From Zygnema cylindricum (taxonomy: Eukaryota > Streptophyta > Zygnematophyceae > Zygnematales > Zygnemataceae): a stretch of 64,000 bases of DNA. This document shows positions 46,691 through 59,302 of the stretch, one piece after another. Position numbers and translations under genes: made by a program. Each line of letters opens with the position of its first letter. Position 1 is the stretch's first letter. The notes under the pieces were generated by a model. That model made no database searches. It was not told the origin of the DNA and saw only the letters and a program-made list of their open reading frames with translations. The stretch lies in contig JBBHKE010000729.1 in the NCBI GenBank assembly GCA_037447655.1, positions 186,001 to 250,000 on the forward strand. The letters run 5' to 3'.

Positions 46691-46953
46691 AATGAATCTA
46701 ATTTATCCGTGACGTTATTTACGGTTCTTGTGAATTATCGTCAATGGTGTTACCGTACTTATTTCATGAATAGTGTGGTGTACGGAATGTGAATGTTGGT
46801 ACAACACTGTACTTCGTTACCGAAATGAATACAGAAATTGTTGTTTACTTATGTCGGTTACATACAGAACTGCGCTTAGAATGAACTCGTACCTATTTTA
46901 GTATATAAGTATGAACGGCGTAATGATTGTTCATCCGCAAACCTAAATTATAT
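46691..46953. other. Unassigned sequence
   Basis: No gene or clear repeat was found. Confidence 0.4.
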
Positions 46954-47646
46954 GCGTGGTTCACACCTGAAAAAGGAGAAAACGGTATCGTATGAAAACG
47001 GTACTTGTTTTTGTCCGCCGTGAACTGGCACGTGACGCTAGCCTACGTCAACTAGCGTGTCGTGATACGAGCCACTTGTCCGTACGAAAAAGGAAACGCT
47101 TTGCGCCGCAAAGCGTTTCCTTTTTTCGTACGGACAAGTGGCTCGCATCACGACAGTTGCGGACATGATATGTACGAATCCTTCCAAACCAAAATGTACT
47201 GCCACGCAAACGTTTGTACAAACCGAAAATAACCGCGAAGGAACTTTGGACATGCCCTTTTTTTTGTTTCCGTCGGTGTTTTATTTTTTATTTTTACATT
47301 ACTTGTTCTCTTATGTGATTGGTCCCCTAGTTTGTTCATGAGTTTGTGACGGAATGAATTCATGTACGGTTCACGTCCGTGCGCTTCGTTTTCAAAATTC
47401 TTCAAAAACAAAAAAGTGCATTCCGAACATGATGTCCGATGGCGGACGGCAGTTGGCGTTTGCTTTACGCAGCTGTCAAGTTTTGACCCATAGAACTACA
47501 TCTTTTGTCTGCCGCTACGCTCCAAAACGGTCGAAACCAACCGCCCCAACCATCACCGCCGCGTTTTTTGTCATTTTATAAAATTTGGCGTACGGATCCC
47601 AAAATTTATGACATCGTTTTCCCATTTTTCCAAGTGTGAACCACGC
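46954..47646. mobile_element. Inverted-repeat element E
   Basis: The ends GCGTGGTTCACACCTG and CAAGTGTGAACCACGC are inverted (about 13-16 bp). The interior holds a strong 96-bp hairpin and, from about 47,395, a segment (GCATTCCGAACATGATG, GCTACGCTCCAAAACGG) that recurs inverted at 50,740-50,850. Flanks are AT-rich, and a clean target duplication is not visible. Confidence 0.6.
47059..47154. repeat. 96-bp near-perfect hairpin
   Basis: Arms of about 46 bp (GTCGTGATACGAGCCACTTG... and ...CAAGTGGCTCGCATCACGAC) surround a GCC loop, with one mismatch and one extra T. It lies inside element E. Confidence 0.88.
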
Positions 47647-47663
47647 AATAATTATGGATTCAT

Positions 47664-47873
47664 TTGCACGATTCACACTAGAAATGGATGATGAATGAGA
47701 TGAGGAAATGAATGTCCTTTTTATTTGTTAGGACGTGAATCGCCCTTAACGTCATCTCACGTCAACAAAAACGTCGCGATGTGACTCATGTTGACGTACG
47801 ATTATGCGACGATGACTCAAATCCGTCCGTACCAAACCATCGGTAAGAAGGGGGGAGGACGTTTCGTCAAAGT
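47664..47873 (+). repeat. Left long inverted repeat of the 3.55-kb element
   Basis: Ends with AGGACGTTTCGTCAAAGTTCG. Immediately inside, copia-like coding begins. Confidence 0.8.
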
Positions 47874-47878
47874 TCGAA

Positions 47879-48432
47879 TAAAGGCCAAATATATCTTAGG
47901 AATACAGGTAGAAAGAGACAAAAACAAGAGAGTGATTATGTTGACTCAGAAAGAAGCAATAGGTAACATGCTGGAAAGATTTGAAATGAGAGATGTAAAA
48001 GGATCTGTAACTCCTATGGAATTCAGACAGAAATTAGAAGGAATTGATACAGATTCAGGCATAATAGTTGGTGAGAGTCTAAAGGCAGGGGAGGAAGAGT
48101 TTATGGCTTCAAAGCCATATAGACAAGTAGTCGGAAGTCTTATATATTTTATGAATTGTACGAGACCCGACATTACAGCGGCTGTGGGAGTCTTGAGTAG
48201 AAGTTTGCAGAATCCTAAAAGGGCAGATTGGGAAGCAGCGAAAAGGGTGTTGAGATATCTTGCTGGAACTCAAAATCTAAAGCTTGTACTCGGAGGAGGA
48301 GAGGTGAAAATACAGACGTGGAGCGATGCCAGCTATGGGGACATGCCAAGCCGGAAATCTACAACTGGTTTTGTACTTAAGATTGGAGATGGAACTTGCT
48401 GCTGGAGTAGCAAATTACAAAAGGTTACACGT
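47879..48432 (+). pseudogene. Copia RT C-terminal and RNase H fragment inside the inverted-repeat element
   Basis: The open frame 47,788-48,444 starts in the left inverted repeat (MLTYDYATMTQIRPYQTIGK) and continues into copia sequence: KYILGIQVERDKNKRV, MLTQKEAIGNMLERF, then RNase H KPYRQVVGSLIYFMNC, RPDITAAVGVLSRSL and TWSDASYGDMPSRKSTTGF. It stops after CCWSSKLQKV. It is close to copia element 3 (62.2-62.8 kb). The catalytic YVDD and the rest of the element are absent. The chimeric 218-codon frame could be translated if transcribed, but there is no evidence that it is. Confidence 0.85.
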
Positions 48433-48799
48433 GCCATGGGGTAAATTTTGTGAAGTCAAATATCGTTATTTCAGTGGTATCACGTAATTTAAACTCCAGA
48501 TATTGAATATTGTCAAAGATTTTACAGACCAAACATTTTCAAACGTGAAATATGTATTTTCGTACTATATCATTGTACGAAATTTGCCTGCTATGTCAAT
48601 GTACCATTGAAACTCCCTTTTCTTTGAAAGGATCAATATCAACCTTAAATGTTCCTTATCAAGCAGCTATAGCGGCGGAAGCGATCAAATAAATAAAATT
48701 ACATCACATTGAATCAACATTAACACGAAATTTCGGAAAAAGTTCTCACATTAGTAAAAAACACGAAATTACAATTTCATTTCTACTATCTCCTTATCT
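48433..48799. other. Unassigned interior of the 3.55-kb element
   Basis: AT-rich, no recognisable content. Confidence 0.4.
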
Positions 48800-48808
48800 C
48801 TTCTATTC

Positions 48809-49082
48809 ATAGTTCAAAAGTAGGCGTTTTTATGGTAGGCCTTTGGTCGGCGCCTTTATCTTAAGTTGTGTTATGGGCTTTTCATGTGATCTTCTTAGAT
48901 CGCTACTTTGATCAGCGACCGTCCGATCGTCCGAATCTGACGGTGTAAATAAAAAAATTGGTCCGAATGTTTTAATTGGTCCGAATAGGTCCGAATACAA
49001 TATGGGTCTTAAGGTCATATTGTATGTTTTGCATACAATAGGCATATTGTATGGGCCTACTTTCACCTAATTTTGAACTGTG
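48809..49082. mobile_element. Family A element, copy 4, short form with 9-bp target duplication
   Basis: It starts ATAGTTCAAAAGTAGGCG, ends CACCTAATTTTGAACTGTG, and is flanked by CTTCTATTC at 48,800-48,808 and 49,083-49,091. 274 bp, non-coding. This copy defines the family ends. Confidence 0.88.
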
Positions 49083-49604
49083 CTTCTATTCTTCCATGTA
49101 TTCTTTCAATTGATTGTCCAACAAAAAGCCATGGTGTCTCTTGAATAATACACCAGCAATTTAGTGGCATGTGTGATCGTGCGCTGCCAGGAAACCTCTA
49201 GAAATCTTCCACCTGTCCATTATAAACACTAAGAACATTTTAAACTTCAATAGGGATTGAAGACATTGCAGAACGACAAGCCAAACGAAAGTATCAAAAA
49301 GTAACATCGTACTAAATTAGACGTACAACAATTCTAGACGCGAAACAAAACATACAACTATACAAGTCTTGTACAGGTAAGTACTGTACTTTCACTAAAT
49401 TGTACGTGAAAGTACTTTCATGAAATATTATAGAAAGTACTAATGCGAAATCGATTCGATTTCGCGTCCACTCGATTAGTCCAATGAATCGTTACATTCT
49501 TCGCAAACGTTCAATCGTTTTTAGCCCCTGGTTTTTACAGCATTATCTTTTAAAAACGAAAACTAGAAAGCGCGAAAACCACGAAGTTCTAAAGGGAAAA
49601 CTGA

Positions 49605-50270
49605 AGGAGCGTGAAGAAATATCTTCGGCAAAGACTTTCTGTGGATTTTGGTGGATTCGCGTCCACCTTGTCAAAAGACACATGGCCTTTGCGACGTGTA
49701 AATTATTTTCTGGTAGTCCATCTTCGCACGAGTTGACAGCATCCAAGTGTAACGACTTTTATACGTCCAGAGTGTAGCCAATCACGGAGAAGGATGGAAA
49801 TATGACGGATGGATAGATTGCGTCGCGGCTGAAGACCCAAATATAATTGATCGGTCGATGTTCGCCCCGACTCGTGGATAATTAATTAATTAGGGTGGGA
49901 CTTCCATTAGCGAAAAAGTGGGGTTTTTTACTTAAGTCCGTACCGTTTTGTACAGGTTCGTACAGTTTTTTTTTTTTTCAACGAAAACAAAATTACAGAA
50001 AACTGTCCAGGGTTGTAGGCGTAAATTAAGACCGTCGGATTTAATTACACTTTTTATCCGTGACGCCACATCACCAACCCTCCAGTTTGTTAAGTCCGTG
50101 CACAGTGAGGACAGTTCTCGAATACAGAACGTGTAAAATAGGCCGCGTGGAAAAGGTCAAAAAAATCCACGATGACCGCGCGCGTATGTGCGTACACGTC
50201 GCAAGGGCCATGCGCCTTCCGCCAAGGTGGCTGCGAATCTGCCGAAATTATCCCGTCACGCTCCCACCAT
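49605..50270. repeat. Internal inverted pair within the 3.55-kb element
   Basis: 49,605-49,705 and 50,190-50,270 are reverse complements around TACACGTCGCAA.GGCCATG and AAGGTGG.CGCGAAT. The intervening sequence includes the phrase TTAGGGTGGGACTTCCATTAG, which resembles an element end. Confidence 0.6.
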
Positions 50271-50639
50271 TAAAGTTTGCTGCCGCCTTTTTGTCGTTGC
50301 TTTTGAAATTTTGGGTAGTACATTTAATGCCCTATGTACGAATCATTAATTACCTCCGACGGTACAGATATTTATTCCACGGGTACAGATATTACCTCCG
50401 CTCGTACAGATATTGCGTTCAGATTTTGAATTCTAAGATTCTTTCAAGATTTTAAGCATCTAATATTAACCTACGTGTTACCAACCAGAATGAGCCACGC
50501 AAATAAAAATTGGTTTACAGACACGACCTAATGGAAGGCACGCCTTTCAGTGAAATTTTCCGTACGGTTACAGAAACCGTAATGGAAGGCCACCGTAAAG
50601 GTGGCGTTCCATCAATCGTTTTTGTAATCGTACGCCCAA

Positions 50640-50880
50640 CTTTACAAGCCAGTTTAATTTGCACGATTCGCACTAGAGATGGATGATGAATGAGATGAGA
50701 ATAAAAACAAAAACAGAGGCAAAAACGCCCGCTCGGCTGTCAACCATTTTGGAGCGTAGCGACGGACAAAACATACGGTCAACTGCGTCAAAACTTGACA
50801 ACTGTGGTAGGTCATCTTCTTTTCCGGAAAACCTTTTCGGAATGCATAAATATGACTTTGAAAAAACAAGAAGTCGTATC
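50640..50880. repeat. Inverted, rearranged copy of element E and long-repeat sequence
   Basis: It starts TTGCACGATTCGCACTAGAG (as the left long repeat starts) and continues with the reverse complement of element E's GCTACGCTCCAAAA and GCATTCCG segment. It is a composite of pieces seen separately at 47.4-47.7 kb. Confidence 0.6.
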
Positions 50881-50997
50881 CCGAATGAATGATCCGTACT
50901 GAAACGATTTTTTTTTAAATGCTAACCCATTATCAAATAGCCAATCAAAGTCATTTAAAATATAACGTAAAAAAATATAAACTTAAAACTTCTTTGG

Positions 50998-51215
50998 AAA
51001 TTTGACGAAACGTCCGCCCCCCTTCTTACCTCTTACAAGACGATGGTCTGGTACGGACGGATTTGAGTCATCGGGGACTAATCATACAGCAACATGAATC
51101 ACATCGCGGCATTTTTGTTGACGTGAGGTAACGTCAAAGGCGATTCACGTCCAAAAAAAAATGACATTCATTTTCTCATATTATCCGTCATCCATTCATA
51201 TTGTGAATCATGCAA
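50998..51215 (-). repeat. Right long inverted repeat of the 3.55-kb element
   Basis: Reverse complement of 47,664-47,873 with small indels (for example GTCTTGTAAGAGGTAAGAAGG against GGTAAGAAGG). Confidence 0.8.
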
Positions 51216-52524
51216 TTGAGTCGATGTTCTATCACGAAGAGTCTATAAACCACGTTTTCTAAATTGACAGGCGCCACGCAAGCTACGATCTGATATTGAA
51301 TATCCTTAAGATTTTTAGCACCGACAAACTTAACTTCAAATCTTCACTTGCGTACTATGTGCTTGCGTATAAAGTAATCATACGATATAGCTTTTATACT
51401 TTTTGCATACGCATTGTTTAAGCCAACTATTTTTTTTGGGTTTCTCTTTTGGAACATAGCGAAAGTCCTTTGAGAGAAATAGTGTGACAAACAAAAGTTA
51501 ACAAAAATAGCGTGACGAAGAAGTGTTACGAAATTACATTTTTATTTTCAGTTGTATTTTGGAAAGCACGTGTCATGTGCAAATCTTGTGATTTTTCGTT
51601 GGTTGTCTATCGTGACACGTAGCTCAATCGTCCAACATGTCGCAAATTTTTTTAAGTTTTGTATATGTCAACCCATCCCTTTGAGGTACGTTAGCAGCTA
51701 CAAAAAAGAATGAAGCGAACTCCTCGCGGATGAATATTCGACGGTCAGTGTTACCTCCTAGACCTTCGGAGAGTATTGGCAAGATTCTCTATAATGTTGT
51801 TTCGCGTATAAAAACAAAATAAGCGGTACAATTCGGTACGGGTAGTCGCGGATTTATGTAAATTACACCACTTTGGGACTGATGGAACTCAACCCTAACT
51901 CTAATTTGGATTTTTTCGAATATAAAATGAACGTTGGATTGATGTCTACATCAATATATGTATTTGTACAAAATTTGACAATTCGTACACCAAAATCTGA
52001 ATATTCGAAATTGCATCTCTTTTTCCCAGTGCAGATCCACCTGTGTGCGCAATTACATTAAATGACTATTTGTACATTTTTATTTCAAAAAGTACATTTT
52101 CGTTTACGGACAAACCTTGTCCGTACACCACACTATAAACATTGCGGTGTACCTTAGTTGTTAATGCCAATTATGAAAAGAACCATAAAAGGCATAAAGG
52201 AAAAAATATAATTATTGATTGTATTTCGGAAAAAAAAGGCACCGAATTAACGTTACTTACTCTAATACCAATTGGCGGTGTACTGTAATGTTAACGTTTT
52301 TTGATTGCATCTCGTCTCATAGATGTTTCCAAACTTGTTGGGGAATACATCCTAAAGCTATTGGCAAAGTATTATAACGCTTACGACATGCTACTATATA
52401 ACCGAAACTTATTATTGCTACTTTTATTTTCGCGAATGTTTTTTGTACTAGTGTACTTTCCATAATGTTACGATGTTCGGCAACGAATCGTTACTTTAAA
52501 TTGTGACGGTTTTAGTTTACTTTT
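51216..52524. other. Unassigned sequence with a family B end
   Basis: The only recognisable item is a family B-like terminus (ACCAATTGGCGGTGTACTG) near 52,268-52,286. Short frames show no motifs. Confidence 0.45.
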
Positions 52525-53467
52525 TCTAATAGGATTTCCTACCTCTCAAAAAATCCCATTATTAGAACAAATTTCAACCACACATTCCACACATTGGAAA
52601 ATTACACATTCACATTGGAAAACACTCACATAAGGATAAACTTTAAATTAGAAGAAGCTTCTGTAAACATAACATTAGCTTAATCTCTTGCCCTCGTGGC
52701 TCAACCTTTATTTTAAAGTGTTTTCCACTACTCTCCACTCTTAATAATTGTATCTCTTAATTTCTAAAACACTACTTAGTTAGTAAAAAAGCCATTGCTC
52801 CAATTTGGCTTTAATCGCTCAAGACCAAGATCAGTCAAAATTTCCACAAACTTTTCCGAAATAAAAATGTTTACTTTCCTCTTAGACTTCACTATTTACC
52901 CATCATCGCCTTGGACTAGCCTGGCCAGAGTCAACACTCCATTGAACAGGTTTTTACCTGGGCGAATAATTGATCACCTAGGTCTCAGACTGACCAATGC
53001 AAAAACGTGCGAAATCTCTTACTAACTACGTAGGATTTTCTAACCAATCAAACGCTACATTTCATTATGTAACATTCACGTGCAAAAGTGCGCGCCAATC
53101 GAAACGCGACTTGGCACGACCGTGCGTCGCAAATCTCACACGCGAAACTACCTACGAAATTCTATAAAGTGAAAATGATTTTTCGTACTAAAAATTGTAC
53201 GAAACGAACCATCGTGCGTACTAAACGAAATATTGATTCATTTGGTACTTTTTAAACGTGCGCCTAAAATTTTGCTGCTAGTTTGACCCTTAACCCGTTG
53301 CAATGAACACCCACTCGTCATTTTGACCTCATGATGTTGTCTAAATACACTAATCGCTATATCTTTTAAAATACAACTCTAAATCGTGAGATTATTTCGC
53401 GGATGTCTACCAAATTCATAACTCTATATTTATTTACAAACAAGTTCGATCCACTATTACTGTTACA
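52525..53467 (-). repeat. 3' LTR of chromovirus element 2
   Basis: The start is eroded (TCTAATAGGATTTCC for TGTAACAGGATCTCC) and the end TGTTACA is intact. The polypurine tract AAAGAGGGGATGA follows on the minus strand (53,468-53,480). Confidence 0.85.
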
Positions 53468-53510
53468 TCATCCCCTCTTTATATTTAACTGACCTTAGTT
53501 AAAACACATT

Positions 53511-53723
53511 TTATTCTCGAGACGTGACTTCTATATTATTATCCCTCAAATACCTTTGTAAAATCTCAGAATTGTTATCTTTTAAAGTCAACTCATCTTC
53601 TTGCCTTCGTAGATAATGCACTTGCCAGAATATAGTGTTGCGGACCTTAAACCGTTGACCGACCCAATCTATTACCCATCTGTGGACCTTAGGATATATA
53701 ATTAATGGGGGATCCAATTCCAA
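53511..53723 (-). pseudogene. Chromodomain tail, element 2
   Basis: FKVRNTIFWQVHYLRRQEDE and a C-terminal helix. Here the join to the integrase tail is open (GELELDPP) where element 1 has a stop. Confidence 0.75.
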
Positions 53724-54800
53724 TTCTCCTTCAGTTGGTCGAAGATTTCATGGATTCAATTGACTCATGCGTATCACTAGATGATTTTTTGTTGAAGGCA
53801 GAAAGTCCAATTTGGCAGCCACTGACGATATCATCTTGATTACATCTTGATTACAGTAAATGGTCCGATGTACTTAGGAGCATTTTTCGATCCGGTTGTC
53901 CCTCGATCTTGCATCTCTAATGAGTTGTTGAAAGCCAAACCTTGTCAACTGTGTTTACCACCCAATCATCGCGTTTGCGGTTAGCATTTAATTCTTGCAT
54001 TCTTTATGCCTCCACTAATGCATCCCGGGTTATTTTCCAAACTGTTTGAATTTATTCCCAAAAATCTATTCCATAACCGTTATTCTTTTGAGTGACCCCT
54101 GTTATTAAGTCTAATGCTTCTCTCGATTGGTATCCGTATGTAACTTCAAACGGTGAGAATCCTGTACTGGCATGTTTACATGAATTATATGCAAATTCCA
54201 TTAATGCTCGTTTAGATTCCCATGTGTTGTGGACTCTAGTGCAAACAATCCTAAGCATTTCCTCCTGTGTACAGTTCATCCTTTATGTCTGTCCATTTGT
54301 ATGAGGATGATAAGAGGTACTCATTTTTTATTTAGTACCAAAATTTTGCTGCAAATCTTTCCAAAATGCAAACGTAAATTATGAAACTCTATCACTTATT
54401 GTAGATAGAGGAACTCCATGATGTCTAACCACGTTGTCAAAATATAACTTTGCGACATATACAACTAAATGAGTAGTTTTGCAATGGATAAATATTGCCA
54501 TTTTACTGAACGTATCGACTACGACCATGATAGTGTTATTTCTTCTAGATGTAGCCGACAATCTGACAATAAAATCCATTGTAACAGACTCCCATGATCT
54601 TTCAAAAGGTTTTAAGAGACCCCTAGGTTTTTCGTTACTATATTTACTTTGTTGGCAATAGACACAACTTTCCACGTGTTTTGACACCTTCTTTGCTATC
54701 CCTGGCCAAAGGAATATACCCTGCAACCAACTAAGAGTTTAACCTCGACCTAGATGTCATAAATGCTCGTGGGCTTCATGTAAAAGTTGTTTCCTTAGGT
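53724..54800 (-). pseudogene. Integrase, element 2, fragmented
   Basis: Pieces include ESCVYCQQSKYSNEKPRG, TMDFIVRLSATSRRN and TISDRVS (54,379-54,726), then the E-containing helix region as NCTQEEMLR (54,052-54,279), where element 1 has NRTLEEMLR. Stops and frameshifts separate them. Confidence 0.8.
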
Positions 54801-56300
54801 CTCCTAACTCAAGAATGCATAGCATATCTCCAGTTTGCAAATACACTTAACCATCCTCTATTTAAAGTTTTTGACATGCCTCTTATTCAATGGGTTATAA
54901 TTCCCCCCGGAAAGATTTTTGCAAATCACAACAAAATAATCATATTTATCAGAACCATTTCTAACGACATCTTAAAACAATTCAACCTGAACCATCACAC
55001 TTTTTTCAAAACATATAATTAAAGGATCTACCACCACATTTGTTTTCATATGAATATGTTTGACGTTAAATTTGAAATATGTCAATTTTTGCATACACTT
55101 AACTTGTCTACCGGTCATAATTTGTGCATCACTTAATCTATGTAGATAAGAAAGTGTTTTATTATCACAATGAGATGTGAATTATTTATTATGCAAATAA
55201 CAACACCATTTCACCTATGCATCAACAATTGCAAGCAATTCCTCTTCTTATGTTGGATTATTATTTTCAGCATTATTGAATTTCTTGGACTCAAAAGCAA
55301 TAGGATGAAAGTGTTTACCAACTTCTTGACTTATGAGTGCACCTAAACATTTATCAGATGCATTTGTAGTGATTAAGACTTCAAACTCCCCAGCAAGATC
55401 TAGATACACCAGTGTAGGGGCACAGGTCAACTTCCTTTTTAGTTATTCGAAAGCACTATGCTGATCAGCTCTCCATACAAACGTATTCTTCTCTTGTAGT
55501 AAATCCGTCAAAGGTGCGGCAATCATACTAAAGTTTCTGATAAATTTCTTGTAATCATGGCGAACCCCAAAAACGATATAACTTCTGTGATATTAGTAGG
55601 TTGCCTCCAATCTTGAATTGCAGTGATTTTGGATGGATCAGTTTTTAACACCTTCCCCACTAACTAAATGTCCCAAAAATAATTGTTCATTTTTAAGAAA
55701 CCTGGATTTTAACAATTTTCCACAAAATTTTATTTCTCTTAACCTTTCCAATACTCTCCTTAAAGGAATTGCATGTTGTTATTTAGATTCATTTTATATT
55801 AGGATGTCACCTATAAACACTTGAAGAAACATATCAATATAACCGGAAAATGTTTGGTTCATTACTATTTGATAAGTGGGTGGTGCATTTGTCAAACCAA
55901 ATGGCATCATTATCCATTGAAAACGACCGACTCTAGTTCTAAAAGCACTTTTATCAATATCTTCAATTCTAATTGTCACTTGATTAAAGCCACTACGCAT
56001 ATCAATCAACGAAAATACTTTAGCACCTTTTAAATGATCCATCAAATCATAAATTAAAGGTAACGAATACTTATACTTTACCGTAATCTTGTTTAGAATA
56101 CGATAGTCGACACATATTCTCAACGTTTTATCTTTTTTTTTTACGAAGAGAACAGGTGCTTCGTGCAGTGATTTGCTAGGTTGAATATGTCTTTTCTCCA
56201 AAAGCTCATTGATCTGTTTCTTTAACTCTTCTCGCTCAAATAAATTGTGCTTATATATTCCCATGAAGGAGGATTACATCCAGGTTCAAGGTTAATAACA
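54801..56300 (-). pseudogene. RT and RNase H, element 2, with altered RT active site
   Basis: The frame 55,794-56,264 carries [37 protein letters not shown] and [12 protein letters not shown], but the catalytic motif reads FIGDILI in place of FIDDILV, losing the first metal-binding aspartate. RNase H is at 55,248-55,430 (ITTNASDKCLGALISQ) in a broken frame. Confidence 0.85.
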
Positions 56301-56612
56301 TATTCCACATCTCGGGAAGGTGGCCTTTCTGAGGGTAAGTCACTTGGGAAAACGTCTCAAAATTCTAACATCAAATCTTTAACAGCAATATCAGATGTAT
56401 TAATGTGAGTTACAAAATCAGATTTTTGTTTTTCTAGATTTTTAGTCGTGTCTGAGTTTGGAATAACGTTAATGTTAGTGTTTTCTACCCCCGTTCATCA
56501 GTAACTGCCTCAGTTACAAATAACAAAAAATCATGATTTGTTTTATCATTTTAATGCTTTTTTAATAGTTTAGGAGAAAACAAACCTTCCTCTTTCAATT
56601 TGGTTATGTTAT

Positions 56613-56972
56613 TTATATGATTTCTATGCAACTTCTTCGAATGTAATGCATGCAAAACTTTCCAACTGTTATCATTCTCAATCTCAAGGTGTTAGTTTCC
56701 CAATTAATTGGAGGGTTATGTTTTGTTAGCCAAGGCTTTCCCAGTATTAGCTCCTCACTACCAAAATTTATTATTTCACACACAACTTTCATTTTATGAC
56801 CCTGGATATCAACTTCTATTTTGTCAGTTTGTAAATCTAATGTGGATTTCTTACCATTTGCCACCTGAACATGCAAAGGTTGTTCCTTTATGACTGTAGG
56901 AATTTTATTTTCCTCTACAAACTTATGTGAAATAAAATTATGTGTAGCACTTGAATCTACCATAACTCTCAA
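56613..56972 (-). pseudogene. Aspartic protease, element 2
   Basis: VDSSATHNFISHKFVEEN keeps the catalytic aspartate, followed by the flap-region strand and GSEELILGKPWLTKHNPPIN. The frame ends early. Element 1 has lost the aspartate here. Confidence 0.8.
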
Positions 56973-57299
56973 TGGTTTCCTTCCACTAAAGACTTTAATC
57001 TGATCAAACTGTGTCTGGTGTCTTCGTTACTTAACTGTCCCAACATAGGTCTTTTATTAAGAGTTTCATCAACATAGGTCTTTTGTTAAGAGTTTCATCA
57101 GAACGATTGTTCAAACTATGGAGTGTATTAGCATCATATTAAATTCAGCAATCCTAGCTTTTCCATTCATTAGGTTGCCCTCCAAAGTTAACTCTTTAAC
57201 CCCTAGTTCTGGTATAATCAACTAAGGACTTTCAGCTGGTCTTTTCCGTTTCTCGCCCATTGGGCTTCCTTTTCAGCTAGGTATATTGCAATATCTTCC

Positions 57300-58539
57300 T
57301 AAAGACCTTCATTAACATCAACTGTTTTAAGAGATCCCTTGTATGTACAGTCCTTAGCGTAATGATTTGGACCTCCACATTTAAAACAAGTGACTTTCTT
57401 TTTCGGTTTTGTGCACTCGCTGCTGAAATGCCCCTCCTCTTCACAATTATAACAGTTAATTTTCTTCACTTGTGCACACTCAAATGCCTTATGACCTCTT
57501 TTCTGACGAATCGTGCATGTGGGAATGCTAAAATTAGGTTTCTAAGCATTAATACTTGGTTTATGACTGTTAATATATCCCTCTTTATTGTAAATTTGTT
57601 ACACTTTGTCCACCTCTCTAATTTCCCCTGAAAATATTCTGCCTATTCACCAGGCCCGAATTCAGACCCTCTTCCACAAATTCCTTCTCACCCCACTCTA
57701 ATACTTCATTCAAATTACTCTGAGTGATCGAGTTTTCCAATTATACCCCAATAGATCCTCTAATTCTATTGATTTATTTTGTAATTTCTCAAATTAATAA
57801 TTTTTTGGTGTTTGAGTTCTGATTTCAGTATAGGATTTAGATAGTTAAAAAATGCAACTTAGCCATTTGTTTTGTCAAACTTATGACATGAATGCTAGAT
57901 GAGGCAAATTCCACAATATAATCTTTCACAGATCTAGTCTGCTTACAGTTCAGCCACTTTTCTTCCATTTTGGATTTATAAGTGACAAACAAGAAACACG
58001 ATTTGATCGCGGTCTTAAAAGCTTCCCAATTAGCATTATCAGGAATCAAATTAGACCTCATGTGACAGTAACACCAAATGTGAGCATCACCTTTCAGACA
58101 ACTAACAGCAAAAGAAGTGTAATCATCACGATCACAATTGATAGATTCCAAGTAATACTCCATATGAAAAATCTAAGCATCTAACTCATCAATCTTCTTC
58201 CCATCAAAAGATGGCGCCTCAATAATAAACAACCTCAAATCTCTTATCTTCTTAGGTATATCGTGATGATCCTCCCTGAAATTGGCATTTCTTTTACTAC
58301 TTTCACCCTTTTGGTTATTAACATCATTTTTGGTGTGATTTAAATTAATTAGCTCATCCAATTTTTTGATTTGAAACATTTCTTCTTTCTTTAACATCCT
58401 TCAATTAACTCCTCAATTCAAAAATTGTTTCATCCACAACAGCAGCATGATTGTTAGATTTTTTGACCAATTTCACAGTACGCTTTTTCAAAACATTCAA
58501 AGCATTCTCAATTTCACGTTTCCAGGCACAATTTTCCAT
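57300..58539 (-). pseudogene. gag, element 2, fragmented
   Basis: The start is MENCAWKREIENALNVLKKR (ATG at 58,539). The capsid-like part is YLESINCDRDDYTSFAVSCL and IVEFASSSIHVISLTKQMAK (57,837-58,163). The zinc-knuckle region around 57,360-57,520 is read only in broken frames. Confidence 0.75.
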
Positions 58540-59302
58540 TATCACAAAATGAAATCGAGCAAAAAAAAAGATATAATATAATTCCATAAAGAAAATTGCT
58601 GCAGGTTTGAAGTCCCGTGATTGCTCTAATCCAAGACTTCTTCTCCTTAACAAATCTTTTGAAAGAGATCAACATCTGAGAAATCAATATGACATTGAAA
58701 GTAATTTAGTGCAAATTCAATACTTCAATTTCCTAAACATTGAAAAAGAAAGGTAAAAATTTCCCACAAATTTTGCAACAACAACATTGAAAGCTCTTTA
58801 TGGTAAGATTCAACCACAAATTTCGCAACAGCAAAATTGAAAGCAATCAAATGTAATAATTTAGGGTTTGAAAGTTTATAAGTCATTTTTAGACTCCTTT
58901 GCTTTTGAAGTTGTAAAGTACTCAACTTTTTTTCTCCTCCATTATCAAATTTCCTATTTCCTACTACATCAAGCTCTTTTCAAATCTAACCTCATATCCT
59001 CACCCTTCATGGCTTCAAGCTCTCCCTCTACGTATAATTCATTGCTAGGAGAAGGCAAGTTTGTTCGGCCTCTAGGTAATTGGAGTGAGTTTCAGCGGTG
59101 GCTACACTGCCTATATGCCTTTGTGTAAGGACCTAAGCACGCCCCACATCTAACTAGCGGCCGCTGGGAGTGTGGTCACTTAGTTTCCCTCTAATCACCT
59201 ACCACTTTACATTGTGATTCCACCGATATATGTCATAGCACCCTCACTGGTCACGGCAATCAATTTTCGGGTGAGCAAGCTTCTCGCTAGCTTTTAACCA
59301 AA

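Larger units (their letters stand above)
47664..51215. mobile_element. 3.55-kb element with 210-220-bp terminal inverted repeats and captured copia DNA
   Basis: The left arm 47,664-47,873 and right arm 50,998-51,215 are reverse complements at roughly 85-90% by eye. Both run from TTGCACGATTCACA-type ends through GGACGTGAATCGCC and GACTCAAATCCGTCCGTACC to GGACGTTTCGTCAAA. The interior holds a copia RT/RNase H fragment, a complete family A element and a smaller inverted pair (49,605-49,705 with 50,190-50,270). Long terminal repeats around captured sequence resemble Pack-MULE structure. No 9-bp duplication was found at the ends, so the class is unproven. Confidence 0.65.
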
